From Marichromatium bheemlicum (GTDB lineage: Bacteria; Pseudomonadota; Gammaproteobacteria; Chromatiales; Chromatiaceae): a stretch of DNA of 64,000 bases. The first letter of the stretch is position 1. Every line of letters starts with the position of its first letter. Below, piece by piece: positions 6,971-19,419 of the stretch. Under the pieces are notes generated by a model, which saw only the letters and a program-made list of their open reading frames with translations, searched no databases and was not told the DNA's origin. The position numbers were made by a program, and so were the translations under genes. Where the stretch lies: assembly GCF_012276755.1 (NCBI RefSeq), contig NZ_JAAXKX010000010.1, forward strand, positions 1 to 64,000. Reading direction: 5' to 3'.

Positions 6971-9748
6971 CTACTTAGCCCTTTGAGCAACTGTACACAT
7001 CTCGACAATCTGTCCTGCTGTCAACCGATAGTGCTGAAGTTGCTTCATCACTTCTTTAGCCTCTCTGAATCCTCCAGAGATAGCCAGGGATTCAGAATAG
7101 TCGCGAACCGCTTTTCGGAGTCTTTTAAGCCCATCGTCATTCACAATTCGTATCTCTTCATGCGGTGACGCAGCGAATTCGAAGATCGTCTTTGGGTGAA
7201 CTATGATGGGCGTCATAGAGCATGTGGCGTCGTACTTCTCATGGAACCAGTTGATGGATCCGTTCAGTTGATTGGTGTCACCTTTCGAAATCTTTTCCGC
7301 CCTTACGGCTCCGCTCTTGCACTCGATAACCAGGTATTTAAGCTCGCCGAGTGCCCAAAGATTATCCGGACCTCGACCCAGTGTTTCCTCCGGTCGCTGC
7401 GATCCGAATCCCAACAGTCCACCCAAATCCTGCACAGCAGCCTCAAACCGTTTAGCTCCTGCCTCTCCCCAATCGAGATCGTCAAGCAGGCCATTTACCC
7501 AGATGAGTAAATCGTTACCTTCTAGAAACTTTTCCTCCATGAAGCTCACAGCCGCCGCAGCTTGCCCAATAACAGGTGCGCTGAGCTTTTTATATGTAGC
7601 ACCGGCAATTGGCTTTAGTACACGCGGGTTATCGCTCAATGCAGATAATTGCAGCTCCTGCGCTTTCGAAGGAATCTTAAAGTTGGTGTATTCAGCTAGT
7701 TGTTGCTTGAGAAACCCCTTAACCGCAAGTTCCTCTTCTTCATTGACGGCTTCCTGTGCTTTACCAAAGGCGACATCATACCTTTCGATCCGGATAGCGT
7801 CGAACGCTTCCCGAAGCTTTATTTGATTAAAATTCAGATAACCTTCAGTTAAATCCGGTGCATTTACGACACAGTTTCTACCGGCTTGCACCCACTGGTC
7901 ATTCTGCTTGAGGCATAGATTAATAATCTGCTTCAGCTCTTCAATGGGTTGGCCACGAACCTGCGCTGCAACCTCCTTTCCAAGGGTGATCTGAGCACGG
8001 GTCGCTGACGAGAACATCTGCTCGGCCTCGGGCATGTTTAATCTCTGAGTCAACTTCCCTCCAAGTAACAATACCACGCAGTGGTCGTCGCTTGATCGCA
8101 CGCCGCGCCCCATGCCTTGCTCGATTCGCTGGACCTGTCGCACCAACTGACGCTTAGTGCCGTCAAGAAGTTTCATCTCTAGGCGTTCAACCAGGCCGTA
8201 CACTTCGGGGAGGCCATCAATGACAAGCAACTCGCACGCTTTCGCTGGCAGGTCAATACCGTCGTACTTGTTAATGAGTACAGTTAGGCCGACGTGGCTC
8301 TTCTTGAGAGCATCGATCCCTTGGCGGATGTTGTTCTTGTCCAAGATCTGGTCGGCTACTTGACTCCAGAAGCCAGCTCGTAGCTTAGAGGGCACGATGA
8401 CAACGACGTTCACTTCCTTTGAAATATCAGATACGAAGCTTCTGAGTTCCTCGACTGTACAGTCCGGGCAGGGCTATCGCATCAAGCACCCCTAATATTC
8501 GATTACGCTAATATTAGATATAATTCAAAGCGATAGGGGGTTCTGCACTCGTTGCTTAAGACGAGGTTTCGCCGAGGGCTCGCTTCTTGGCGCCATGATC
8601 AAGACGAAGCCTCGCTCCAGTTGCGGATCTTGTCTTGCACAGTCCGAGATCTTTCGTGGGAATAAGGACGGAGTTTCGATGCACGATGGCGACAATAGAC
8701 TGATATCAAAAGATATTGGCATCTTATAATATTAGAGATCCTTGATGCGATAGCCCTGACAGTCCGGGTTGATTTCCTGAGGCGCGAGGATCATTCGATC
8801 CCCTATGTCGCCACCTCCCCTTGGTCTTATGGGTTGAGCAACATCGCCTGCGTTTGCCTTAAAATGGCTGACCAAAATCGTGTCGTCGGCTAGCGTCGCC
8901 GTCATATAAATGCGCCTTTGTGCGGCGTGGAAGGCAGAGACGCGGTCGATGGGGATAAACCGTGGTGCAATCTCAAGTCGGCCTCCCCCAAAAACACAGG
9001 AGCAAAACGGGATGCAGTCGCTCAGCAGCGGCCAATTCCATTGAAGTTCTTCGGTATTCCTATTGCGGTGAAGGAGAGCAATGATTTCGTCTTTGCGATT
9101 TTGCCAAGCCCAGTACGGCACTGCCATGACAATGCTGGGGTCGTTATCTTTAACGTCGAGCAGTCCGGACGGCGATTGATCTTGCAGATCCCTTTCGAAG
9201 ATCTTTAACAGTTCGTCGTAGACTGGGCTTCCCGCTTTTGATTTTATGCAGAACTGATCATGCACAACACCTAAGCACGCGTGGGCATCGTCGATCACAA
9301 CGCTGCCAATCGGGATCTTCGTTTCACCTATACCGAATACCGAGCGCCCGTTGAAGAGCTTGAATACATTGGCGACCAGGATAGAACGGCCCGCCATAAA
9401 CTCTGGATTCTTTTCGTCACTTGTCGCGGGGATGCCTAGCGCCTCAGCTTCGGCAAGCACTTGATCCACTAGGAAACTGTCAGGAGTTATATAGACAGCC
9501 GGCTTCACGTTTTCGTTGAGTGAACTCTGAAGGCAAAGCAGGCCGACCACTGTTTTTCCACCACCAGTGTTCATTTTAATTGTCAAATCCTTTGCGGCTC
9601 TACGGCAATGCCACGCATCTAGGACATCCGCTTGTTCATCTAGTGGACGTTTGAATCTGACATCACGTTTTAGTGTGGTGAATATCTTTCGCGGATCAGT
9701 CTGCTTCGATACTGCTCCAGCGTTCAACTTCCCGAAGTCTAATACCAT
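6971..9748 (-). pseudogene. SF2 helicase with C-terminal PD-(D/E)XK-like nuclease, split by a MITE
   Basis: The gene starts at ATG 9748 behind GAGAGGG. Its first part (to the stop at 8732) has Walker A NTGGGKT (residues 60-66), Walker B DDAH (153-156) and MTATL (282-285). The second part (to 6971) has motif IV VVVIVPSK, NKYDGIDLP, motif VI QRIEQGMGRGVR, and near the end GRGPDNLWALGELKY then IECK, which resembles a PD-(D/E)XK nuclease core. The 290-bp MITE plus a 10-bp duplication adds 300 bp, so the frame is kept, but the MITE brings a stop after eight or nine codons. Without it one 825-residue protein is restored. Helicase-nuclease fusions are common in anti-phage systems; a defence role is inferred. 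Codon use is clearly more AT-rich than its neighbours, which suggests transfer. Two partial polypeptides might still be made. Confidence 0.85.
8469..8758. mobile_element. 290-bp MITE, ISAs1-like ends (copy 2, inside the helicase gene)
   Basis: Sequence and 18-bp inverted ends match copy 1 with no difference that I can see. The 10-bp target duplication is ACAGTCCGGG at 8459-8468 and 8759-8768. Identity of the two copies implies recent movement or gene conversion. Reading the helicase frame (minus strand) into it gives QGYRIKDL and then a stop. Confidence 0.92.
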
Positions 9749-10076
9749 TCTACCCTCTCAAAATCCAGCGTTCCTAAACGCTCAATATTTACACTAATTG
9801 TTGCGCCCCGTGTGATCATATTCCCCGTCGAAGCTATCTTTTGTTCCGAGCCCGCGAGGTGTTGGAGCTTCTGATTCACGAAGCCACCGCTCGCGCAACA
9901 TTCCACAGCCCGGGAGCCTGATCATCGGTGGACATCCGTTTGCACAAGAATGCCCGCACCACCCTACAACACCCAGTTGCCGTTACCAGCAACCGCGCGA
10001 AGCCCCCACCCTACGGCACTACCTCGGCCATGTTGTACCATCGGGGTCGGCCCGAGTCAGGACACCCGGTCAACAC
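9749..10076. other. Divergent intergenic region
   Basis: This is the gap between the helicase gene (minus) and the AraC-type gene (plus). It carries the ribosome-binding GAGAGGG of the helicase gene near 9752 and a small dyad near 9762. An 11-bp CCCGTGTGATC at 9807-9817 also occurs at 6948-6958 on the other side of the helicase gene. No ORF is convincing. Confidence 0.5.
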
Positions 10077-11108
10077 ATGCCGTTACGCAAGCCCCCCGAG
10101 AAGGACACCATCTCCATGCAGCTGGTTCGCGAGGCGCTGCAGCAGTGCTGCGAGCCGGGCGCAGCCACCGATGCGGTACTGGGCGCAGCCGGTATCGATC
10201 CCGCGCGCTGGGCGTGCAACGACGCCCGCGTCTCGGCCGCCGCCTATGGCCGGCTGTGGCGGCTGCTCGCGCGTCGTCTCGACGACGAGTTCTTCGGCAT
10301 GAACCCGCGCCGACTCCGGTGCGGCAGCCTGGCCTTCCTCTGTCGCTCGTCGATGGCGCAGGAGACGCTCGAGGCGGCGCTGGCCTCGGCGCTGGCCTTC
10401 CTGTCGTTGATGCTCGATGCGATGTCGGCGCGGCTGGTGCGCCAGCAGGGGTTGGCGGAGATCGTGCTGCACGAGGGGGATGCCCCTCCCCGCCGGGCCT
10501 TCACCTATTTCACCTATTGGATGATCGTGCACGGCGCGGCCTGCTGGCTGTCGGGGCGACGTATCCCGATCCTGGCGATCGATCTGCGCTGTCCGGCGCC
10601 GGCGTTCTGCGACGACTATCGGGTGATGTTCTCGGAGAACCTGCGTTTCGACCAGCCGCGCACGCGGATGATCGTCTCGGCCGACTGTCTGGACCTGCCG
10701 GTCAGGCGCAGCGAGGCCGAACTCGCGCACTTCCTCGCCCAGGCCCCGGCCAACATCCTGGTCAAGTACCGCGACCCGCAGAGCCTGGCGAGCCGGATCC
10801 GCAACGATCTGCGCCAGCTGCCTGCCGAGCAGTGGCCGCGGGCCGAGGTCCTGGCGCAGCGGCTGCACATGTCGACCTCGACCCTGCGGCGGCGTCTCGC
10901 CGAGGAGGGACAGACCTATCAGGGGCTCAAGGACGGCGTGCGCAAGGAGCTGGCCATCGGCTGGCTGGCCGAGCCGCAGCTCGGTTTCGCCGAGATCGCC
11001 GAGCGGCTGGGCTTTGCCGACGTCAGTTCCTTCTACAAGGCCTTCCGCAAGTGGTGTGGCTCGAACCCGGGGCACTATCGCAGCCTGATCCTCGACGCCT
11101 CCGGCTGA
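10077..11108 (+). CDS. AraC-family transcriptional regulator (OruR/ArgR-type)
   Basis: The 343-residue product has the N-terminal Arabinose_bd-type sensor domain found in OruR-like regulators (about residues 30-220). An AraC HTH domain follows at about 245-340, with LAQRLHMSTSTLRRRLAEEG as first helix-turn-helix and FAEIAERLGFADVSSFYKAFRKWCGSNPGHYR as the second. An in-frame ATG at 10116 with GAGAAGGA upstream is an alternative start. It lies directly before a five-gene acyl-CoA operon on the same strand, so it is the likely regulator of that operon; the effector is unknown. Confidence 0.85.
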   Translation: MPLRKPPEKDTISMQLVREALQQCCEPGAATDAVLGAAGIDPARWACNDARVSAAAYGRLWRLLARRLDDEFFGMNPRRLRCGSLAFLCRSSMAQETLEAALASALAFLSLMLDAMSARLVRQQGLAEIVLHEGDAPPRRAFTYFTYWMIVHGAACWLSGRRIPILAIDLRCPAPAFCDDYRVMFSENLRFDQPRTRMIVSADCLDLPVRRSEAELAHFLAQAPANILVKYRDPQSLASRIRNDLRQLPAEQWPRAEVLAQRLHMSTSTLRRRLAEEGQTYQGLKDGVRKELAIGWLAEPQLGFAEIAERLGFADVSSFYKAFRKWCGSNPGHYRSLILDASG

Positions 11109-11349
11109 TCCCGACCCGTCGCCCCGCTATCCCAGCACGCCCGACGCTGGTCCAGCCCCCGAGCGCGCCCCAGTCCATCAGCATATTTGCATGATCGACA
11201 ATTCGATCGCTGTTGTTCAAATCGCTCAGACAACTTGAGCCCTTCGACCATTGTCCGCCAACCCGTGCCACGCCAGTATCACGACGGCATGACCGCATGC
11301 TCCATGCGGAGCGATCCCAATCACCAAAAGGACGCGGGGGACACTGGCG
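11109..11349 (+). promoter_or_regulatory. Probable control region of the acyl-CoA operon
   Basis: The 241-bp gap separates the AraC-type regulator from the first enzyme gene and must contain the operon promoter. I see no unambiguous -35/-10 or operator. GGGGGACA precedes the ATG at 11350 as ribosome-binding site. Confidence 0.4.
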
Positions 11350-13056
11350 ATGCGCGACTACCAAGCAGCGATCACGCAGTTCGATCATCGAGGGGCCGCC
11401 GAGGCGGCGCTCTCGGGCAGCCTCAGGGCACTCAATGCCTGTATCGAGTGTTGCGACCGACATGCCGACTCCGACGACATCGCCCTGTTCTGGGAGGGCG
11501 AGGACGGCCGCAGCGCGACCCATACCTTCGCCGAGCTCAGGGACCGCGCCGCACGGCTGGCCAACTTCCTGCGCGCGCAGGGCATCGGCCAGGGCGACAC
11601 CGTCGCCGGGCTGCTGCCGCGCCGGGTTGAACTGCTGATCACCGTGCTCGCCACCTGGCGGCTCGGCGCCGTCTACCAGCCGCTCTTTACCGCCTTCGGG
11701 CCCAAGGCAATCGACTACCGGTTGACCACCTCAGGGGCCAGGGTGGTGATCACCGACGGGCGCAACCGCGCCAAGCTCGACGATATCGAGGCCACGCCCC
11801 AGGTCGTCACCATCGACACCCCAACGAATGGACGGGATCACGACTTCTGGGCCGTGCTCGAACAGCACTCGAGCGACTGTGCGCCGGTGATGCTCGACGG
11901 CGAGGCCCCCTTCCTGCTGATGTTCACCTCCGGCACCACCGGACCGGCCAAGGCGCTGCACGTGCCGCTGAAGGCGATCGTCGCCTTCCAGGGCTATATG
12001 CGCGACGCGGTGGACCTGCGCCCCGACGACGCCTTCTGGAACATCGCCGATCCGGGCTGGGCCTATGGCGTCTACTTCGGCGTCACCGGTCCGCTGTCGC
12101 TGGGGCACGCGACGACCTTCTACGAGGGCCCCTTCACGGTCGAGAGCACCAGCCGGGTGATCGAGCGGTACGGCATCACCAACCTCGCCGGCTCCCCCAC
12201 CGCCTATCGGCTGCTGATCGCCGGGGGCGAGACCTTCGCCGCGGCGGCGCGCGGTCGGCTGCGCGTGGTCAGCAGCGCCGGCGAACCGCTGAACCCGGAG
12301 GTGATCCGCTGGTTCGCGCGCCAGCTCGATGTGGTCATCCACGACCACTACGGCCAGACCGAACTCGGCATGGTGCTGTGCAATCACCACGCGCTGCGCC
12401 ACCCGGTGCACCTCGGCTCGGCCGGGTTCGCCTCGCCGGGGCATCGCATCGTCGTGCTCGACGAACAGCAGCGTGAGCTGCCGCCGGGCCAGCCGGGCAT
12501 CCTCGCGCTCGATCGCAGCCAGTCGCCGCTGTTCTGGTTCGGCGGCTATCTCAACGCCCCGACCAACGCCTTCGTCGGCGACTACTACCTCAGCGGCGAC
12601 ACCGTGGAGCTCAACCCGGACGGCAGCATCAGCTTCGTCGGGCGCAGCGACGACGTCATCACCACCTCGGGCTATCGCGTCGGGCCCTTCGACATCGAGA
12701 GCGCGCTGATCGAGCATCCGGCGGTGGTCGAGGCGGCGGTGGTCGGCAAGCCCGACCCGGAGCGCACCGAGGTGGTCAAGGCCTTCGTGGTGCTCGGCCC
12801 GGACCATGAACCAGCGCCCGAGTTGACCCCGGCAGAGGTCGAGGCCCAAGCCGCCGCGCTGGCCGAGGAGCTGCGCCAACACGTGCGCGAGCGCCTGGCC
12901 GCGCACGCCTATCCGCGCGAGATCGAGTTCGTCGCCGAGCTGCCTAAGACCTCCAGCGGCAAGCTGCAGCGCTTCATCCTGCGCAACCAGGAGATCGCCA
13001 GGATGCGCGAGGCGGCCACCGGGCAACCCGCCGAGGCGCACGCCGCCTCGGCCTGA
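11350..13056 (+). CDS. AMP-forming acyl-CoA synthetase
   Basis: This ANL-superfamily ligase converts a carboxylic acid, ATP and CoA to acyl-CoA. The 568-residue product has the P-loop MFTSGTTGPAK (about residue 195), HDHYGQTE (motif A5), YLSGDTVELNPDGSISFVGRSDDVITTSGYRVGPFDIE (A7-A8) and the C-terminal catalytic lysine in KTSSGKLQR. The architecture is closest to acetate, propionate or medium-chain ligases; the acid cannot be fixed from sequence. It heads a plus-strand operon with an SDR dehydrogenase, thiolase, acyl-CoA dehydrogenase and hydratase, so it likely activates the acid those enzymes oxidise. Confidence 0.9.
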   Translation: MRDYQAAITQFDHRGAAEAALSGSLRALNACIECCDRHADSDDIALFWEGEDGRSATHTFAELRDRAARLANFLRAQGIGQGDTVAGLLPRRVELLITVLATWRLGAVYQPLFTAFGPKAIDYRLTTSGARVVITDGRNRAKLDDIEATPQVVTIDTPTNGRDHDFWAVLEQHSSDCAPVMLDGEAPFLLMFTSGTTGPAKALHVPLKAIVAFQGYMRDAVDLRPDDAFWNIADPGWAYGVYFGVTGPLSLGHATTFYEGPFTVESTSRVIERYGITNLAGSPTAYRLLIAGGETFAAAARGRLRVVSSAGEPLNPEVIRWFARQLDVVIHDHYGQTELGMVLCNHHALRHPVHLGSAGFASPGHRIVVLDEQQRELPPGQPGILALDRSQSPLFWFGGYLNAPTNAFVGDYYLSGDTVELNPDGSISFVGRSDDVITTSGYRVGPFDIESALIEHPAVVEAAVVGKPDPERTEVVKAFVVLGPDHEPAPELTPAEVEAQAAALAEELRQHVRERLAAHAYPREIEFVAELPKTSSGKLQRFILRNQEIARMREAATGQPAEAHAASA

Positions 13057-13076
13057 AGGGAAAAAAGGAGAGCAGG

Positions 13077-13838
13077 ATGCAGATCGAAGACAAGGTCTTT
13101 CTCGTCAGCGGCGGGGCCTCCGGGCTGGGCGCGGCCACCGCCGAGATGCTGATCGGCGCCGGCGCGCGGGTGATGCTGGTCGACATCGACGCCGCGGCAC
13201 TGGCCGAGCGGGCCGAGCAACTCGGCTGTCGCGCCAGCCGCGCCGACATCCGTGACGAGGCCGCGGTCGAGGCCGCGCTCCAGGACACCCTCGCCGCCCA
13301 CGGCGCCCTGCACGGACTGATCAACTGCGCCGGGGTCGCGCACGGCGAGAAGATCCTCGGTCGCCAGGGCCCGCACGCCCTGGACGGGTTCCGTCGGGTG
13401 ATCGACATCAACCTCATCGGCAGCTTCAACCTGATGCGCCTGGCCGCACCGCTGATCGCCGAGAACGCGCCCGACGCCGACGGCGAGCGCGGGGTGATCG
13501 TCAACACCGGCTCGATCGCCGCCGCCGACGGCCAGATCGGTCAGGCCGCCTATGCCGCCTCCAAGGGCGCCGTCGCCAGCCTCACCCTGCCGGCGGCGCG
13601 TGAGCTGGCGCGCTTCGGCATCCGCGTGATGACCATCGCCCCGGGCATCTTCGAGACCCCGATGATGGCCGGGATGAGCGAGGAGGTGCGCGCCTCGCTC
13701 GCCGCCGGCGTGCCCTTCCCGCCCCGGCTCGGGCGCCCGGCCGAGTACGCCGCGCTGGTCCGCACGATCGTCACCAACCCCATGCTCAACGGCGAGGTGA
13801 TCCGTCTCGACGGCGCCTTGCGCATGGCCGCCAGATAG
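13077..13838 (+). CDS. SDR-family 3-hydroxyacyl-CoA dehydrogenase (HSD10-like)
   Basis: This short-chain dehydrogenase oxidises a 3-hydroxyacyl-CoA with NAD. The 253-residue protein has the cofactor motif SGGASGLG (residues 11-18), D-I-D after strand 2 (NAD preference), NCAG, and the catalytic Ser plus YAASK (Y-x3-K). The C-terminal PGIFETPMM and PFPPRLGRPAEYA blocks are characteristic of type II (HSD17B10) enzymes, known to act on 2-methyl-3-hydroxybutyryl-CoA as well as straight chains. It lies 20 nt after the ligase gene behind AAAAAAGGAG. Its presence favours a short or branched-chain substrate for the operon. Confidence 0.9.
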   Translation: MQIEDKVFLVSGGASGLGAATAEMLIGAGARVMLVDIDAAALAERAEQLGCRASRADIRDEAAVEAALQDTLAAHGALHGLINCAGVAHGEKILGRQGPHALDGFRRVIDINLIGSFNLMRLAAPLIAENAPDADGERGVIVNTGSIAAADGQIGQAAYAASKGAVASLTLPAARELARFGIRVMTIAPGIFETPMMAGMSEEVRASLAAGVPFPPRLGRPAEYAALVRTIVTNPMLNGEVIRLDGALRMAAR

Positions 13839-13848
13839 AGGAGTCGTC

Positions 13849-15036
13849 ATGATGGACCAGGATCCGATCGTCATCGTCAGCGCTGCCCGCACCCCGATGG
13901 GCGGCTTCCAGGGCGTGCTCGGCGGGCTCACCGCCCCGCAGCTCGGCAGCGCCGCGATCGGCGCCGCCGTCGAGCGCGCCGGCATCAGCGCCGACAGCAT
14001 CGACGAGGTGCTGTTCGGCTGCGTGCTGCCCGCCGGGCTGGGCCAGGCACCGGCGCGTCAGGCCGCGCTCGGCGCCGGGCTGGATCAGTCGACGCGCTGC
14101 ACCACCATCAACAAGATGTGCGGCTCGGGCATGGCGGCGGCCATCCACGGCCACGACATGCTGCTCGCCGGCAGCGCCGAGGTGGTGGTCGCCGGGGGCA
14201 TGGAGAGCATGTCCAACGCCCCCTATCTGCTCGATCGCGCCCGCGGCGGCTATCGCATGGGGCATGGCCGGGTGCTCGACCACATGTTCCTCGACGGCTT
14301 GGAAGACGCCTACGACAAGGGCCGGCTGATGGGCACCTTCGCCGAGGACTGCGCCGCGGCCAACGGGCTCGACCGCGAGACCCAGGACGCCTTCGCCATC
14401 GAGTCGCTGACCCGCGCCCAGCGGGCGATCGACGACGGGCACTTCCGCGACGAGATCACCCCGCTGCAGGTGCGCATCGGCAAGGAACAGCGGCTGATCG
14501 TCGACGACGAGCAACCGCCGCGCGCCCGGCTCGACAAGATCCCCGGGCTGCGACCGGCGTTTCGCGAGGGCGGCACCGTCACCGCCGCCAACTCCAGCTC
14601 GATCTCCGACGGCGCCGCCGCGCTGATCCTGATGCGCCGCGCCGAGGCCGAGCGCCGCGGGCTGGCGCCGCTGGCGGTGATCCACGGCCACGCCGCCTTC
14701 GCCGACGCCCCGGCGCGCTTCCCGGAGGCGCCGATCGGTGCGATCGAGCGGCTGATGCACAAGACCGGCTGGTCGCTCGACACCGTCGACCTGTTCGAGA
14801 TCAACGAGGCCTTCGCGGTGGTCACCCTGGTGGCGATGCAGAAACTCGCCATCCCCCACGACAAGGTCAACGTCCACGGCGGCGCCTGCGCCCTCGGTCA
14901 TCCGATCGGCGCCTCGGGCGCGCGCATCCTGGTCACCCTGCTCGCGGCACTGCGCCAGCGCGGTCTGAGGCGCGGCGTAGCGAGCCTGTGCATCGGTGGT
15001 GGCGAGGCCACCGCGATGGCCATCGAGTGTCTGTAG
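13849..15036 (+). CDS. Acetyl-CoA acetyltransferase (thiolase)
   Basis: Thiolase cleaves 3-ketoacyl-CoA with CoA, or condenses two acyl-CoAs. The 395-residue product has the nucleophile region [11 protein letters not shown] with the catalytic Cys near residue 90. It also has [20 protein letters not shown], the [10 protein letters not shown] histidine block and the C-terminal CIGGGEA cysteine. A tandem ATGATG allows a start at 13852. It begins 10 nt after the SDR stop with GAGGAG upstream. AtoB/PhaA-like family membership fits C4-C5 substrates. Confidence 0.93.
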   Translation: MMDQDPIVIVSAARTPMGGFQGVLGGLTAPQLGSAAIGAAVERAGISADSIDEVLFGCVLPAGLGQAPARQAALGAGLDQSTRCTTINKMCGSGMAAAIHGHDMLLAGSAEVVVAGGMESMSNAPYLLDRARGGYRMGHGRVLDHMFLDGLEDAYDKGRLMGTFAEDCAAANGLDRETQDAFAIESLTRAQRAIDDGHFRDEITPLQVRIGKEQRLIVDDEQPPRARLDKIPGLRPAFREGGTVTAANSSSISDGAAALILMRRAEAERRGLAPLAVIHGHAAFADAPARFPEAPIGAIERLMHKTGWSLDTVDLFEINEAFAVVTLVAMQKLAIPHDKVNVHGGACALGHPIGASGARILVTLLAALRQRGLRRGVASLCIGGGEATAMAIECL

Positions 15037-15049
15037 GAGGATCCGGCCC

Positions 15050-16177
15050 ATGCTGCCCAACGAAGAACAACGCCTGCTCGGCGAGGCCGCGCGTCAGTTC
15101 GCGCAGAGGCGTCTCGCCCCCTTCGCCGCCGAGTGGGACCGCGAGCACCGCTTCCCCGAGGCGGCCATCGCCGAGATGGGGGAACTCGGCTTTCTCGGCA
15201 TGCTGGTGCCCGAGCAGTGGGGCGGCAGCGACACCGGCTATCTCGCCTATGCCATGGCGCTCGAGGAGATCGCCGCCGGCGACGGCGCCTGCTCGACCAT
15301 CATGAGCGTGCACAACTCGGTGAGCTGCATGCCGATCCTGCGCTTCGGCGACGCTGCCCAGAAAGACCGCTTCCTCACCCCCATGGCCAGCGGCGAGCTG
15401 CTCGGCGCCTTCGCCCTGAGCGAGCCCCAGGCCGGCTCCGACGCGCGCCAGCTCAAGACCCGGGCGCGCCGCGAGGGCGATCACTACGTGCTCGACGGCT
15501 GCAAGCAGTTCATCACCTCGGGGCGCACCGCCGGGGTGGTGATCGTCTTTGCCGTCACCGACGCGGCGGCCGGCAAGCGCGGCATCAGCGCCTTCATCGT
15601 GCCCACCGACAGCCCCGGCTACAGCGTCAGCCGGGTCGAGGACAAGCTCGGCCAGCGCGCCTCGGACACCTGTCAGCTCCTGCTCGAGGGGGTGCGGGTC
15701 CCGGTCGAGAATCGGCTCGGCGCCGAGGGCGAGGGCTACCGCATCGCCCTGGCCAACCTCGAGGGCGGGCGCATCGGCATCGCCGCGCAGTCCGTCGGCA
15801 TGGCGCGCGCCGCCTTCGAGGCCGCGCGCGACTACGCCCGCGAGCGCGAGAGCTTCGGCAAGCCGATCATCGAGCACCAGGCGGTGGCCTTCCGGCTCGC
15901 CGACATGGCCACCCAGATCGCCGTCGCCCGCCAGATGGTGCACCACGCCGCGGCCCTGCGCGATGCCGATCAACCGGCGCTGGTGGAGGCCTCGATGGCC
16001 AAGCTGTTCGCCTCGGAGATGGCCGAGCGGGTCTGCTCCTCGGCGCTGCAGACGCTCGGCGGCTACGGCTATCTCAGCGACTTCCCGATCGAGCGCATCT
16101 ATCGCGACGTCCGTGTCTGTCAGATCTATGAGGGCACCAGCGACATCCAGCGTCTGGTGATCTCGCGCAATCTCTGA
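15050..16177 (+). CDS. Short-chain acyl-CoA dehydrogenase
   Basis: This FAD enzyme introduces the 2,3-double bond into acyl-CoA and passes electrons to ETF. The start at 15050 ([19 protein letters not shown]) is chosen because TAGGAGGA lies just upstream; an earlier in-frame ATG at 14996 overlaps the thiolase. The 375-residue product has the family signatures [11 protein letters not shown] (FAD/substrate loop) and [35 protein letters not shown]. The latter includes the IYEGTSDIQ block containing the catalytic Glu of short-chain enzymes. No etfAB is in the window. Confidence 0.93.
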   Translation: MLPNEEQRLLGEAARQFAQRRLAPFAAEWDREHRFPEAAIAEMGELGFLGMLVPEQWGGSDTGYLAYAMALEEIAAGDGACSTIMSVHNSVSCMPILRFGDAAQKDRFLTPMASGELLGAFALSEPQAGSDARQLKTRARREGDHYVLDGCKQFITSGRTAGVVIVFAVTDAAAGKRGISAFIVPTDSPGYSVSRVEDKLGQRASDTCQLLLEGVRVPVENRLGAEGEGYRIALANLEGGRIGIAAQSVGMARAAFEAARDYARERESFGKPIIEHQAVAFRLADMATQIAVARQMVHHAAALRDADQPALVEASMAKLFASEMAERVCSSALQTLGGYGYLSDFPIERIYRDVRVCQIYEGTSDIQRLVISRNL

Positions 16178-16191
16178 GCAGGAGCCGCCCC

Positions 16192-16965
16192 ATGAGCGAT
16201 CGTCCCATCCAGTTGCAGATCCACGACCGCGTCGGTCTGATCACCCTCGAGCGTCCGGAGGCGCTCAACGCACTCGACGCCCGCTTGATCCGCGAACTCA
16301 ACCACGCGCTCGACGAACTGGAGGCCAACCCACGGATCGGCTGTATCGTCATCACCGGTTCGGAGCGGGCCTTCGCCGCCGGTGCCGACGTCAAGGAGAT
16401 CGCCGATCTCGGCTATCCCCAGACCTATGTCGACGACCTCTGCGGCGACAGCGACCGCATCGCCGCCCGGCGCAAGCCGATCATCGCCGCGGTCAACGGC
16501 TTCGCCCTCGGCGGCGGCTTCGAGCTGGCGCTGATGTGCGACATCATCCTCGCCGGAGAGGGTGCTCGGTTCGGCCTGCCGGAGACCAACCTGGGGGTGC
16601 TTCCGGGGATGGGCGGCACCCAGCGCCTGACCCGCGCCGTGGGCAAGTCCAGGGCGATGGAGATGTGTCTCACCGGACGGCTGATCGACGCCGCCGAGGC
16701 CGAGCGCTACGGTCTGGTCGCGCGCGTCGTGCCCGCCGCCCGGCTGCTCGACGAGGCGCTCGACACCGCGCGGCTGATCGCCGCCAAGTCGATCCCGATC
16801 AGCATGATGCTCAAGGAGAGCGTCAATCGCGCCTTCGAGGTCGGGCTCACCGAGGGCGTGCGCTTCGAGCGACGGGTGTTCCACGCCGCCTTCGCCACCC
16901 ACGACCGGCGCGAGGGCATGGCCGCCTTCATCGCCAAGCGCGAGGCGCACTTCGAGGACCGCTGA
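16192..16965 (+). CDS. Enoyl-CoA hydratase
   Basis: A crotonase-fold enzyme adding water to 2-enoyl-CoA, the step between the dehydrogenase and the SDR in this operon. The 257-residue product has the oxyanion-hole blocks AFAAGADVKEI and ALGGGFELALMCDIILA, and the catalytic glutamates in PETNLGVLPGMGGTQRL. It starts 14 nt after the preceding stop behind AGGAG. It completes a set of ligase, dehydrogenase, hydratase, hydroxyacyl dehydrogenase and thiolase. Confidence 0.93.
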   Translation: MSDRPIQLQIHDRVGLITLERPEALNALDARLIRELNHALDELEANPRIGCIVITGSERAFAAGADVKEIADLGYPQTYVDDLCGDSDRIAARRKPIIAAVNGFALGGGFELALMCDIILAGEGARFGLPETNLGVLPGMGGTQRLTRAVGKSRAMEMCLTGRLIDAAEAERYGLVARVVPAARLLDEALDTARLIAAKSIPISMMLKESVNRAFEVGLTEGVRFERRVFHAAFATHDRREGMAAFIAKREAHFEDR

Positions 16966-16986
16966 GCCGCCACCGCTGCCTGCCAC

Positions 16987-17009
16987 GGGGCGGGCAGCGG
17001 TCCCGCCCC
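16987..17009 (+). terminator. Possible terminator of the acyl-CoA operon
   Basis: GGGGCGGG and CCCGCCCC form an 8-bp stem with a 7-base loop, 22 nt after the hydratase stop. No T-tract follows, so confidence is limited. Confidence 0.4.
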
Positions 17010-17166
17010 CTCTCCCGCCGCAGCCCCGCCCGTGGCTGATCCGCGCCCGAGCGGTCTGCACGATTCGCGCATCAACACAAATCATAAAGACCAACCTGAT
17101 CGCTATCGCCGATGGAGTGAATGCAGCCAAACGATTAGCGCCCGCTCGCCCTGCCTCCTACGCTGA

Positions 17167-19407
<2,241 letters not shown>

Positions 19408-19419
19408 CCCCCTGTCGCG

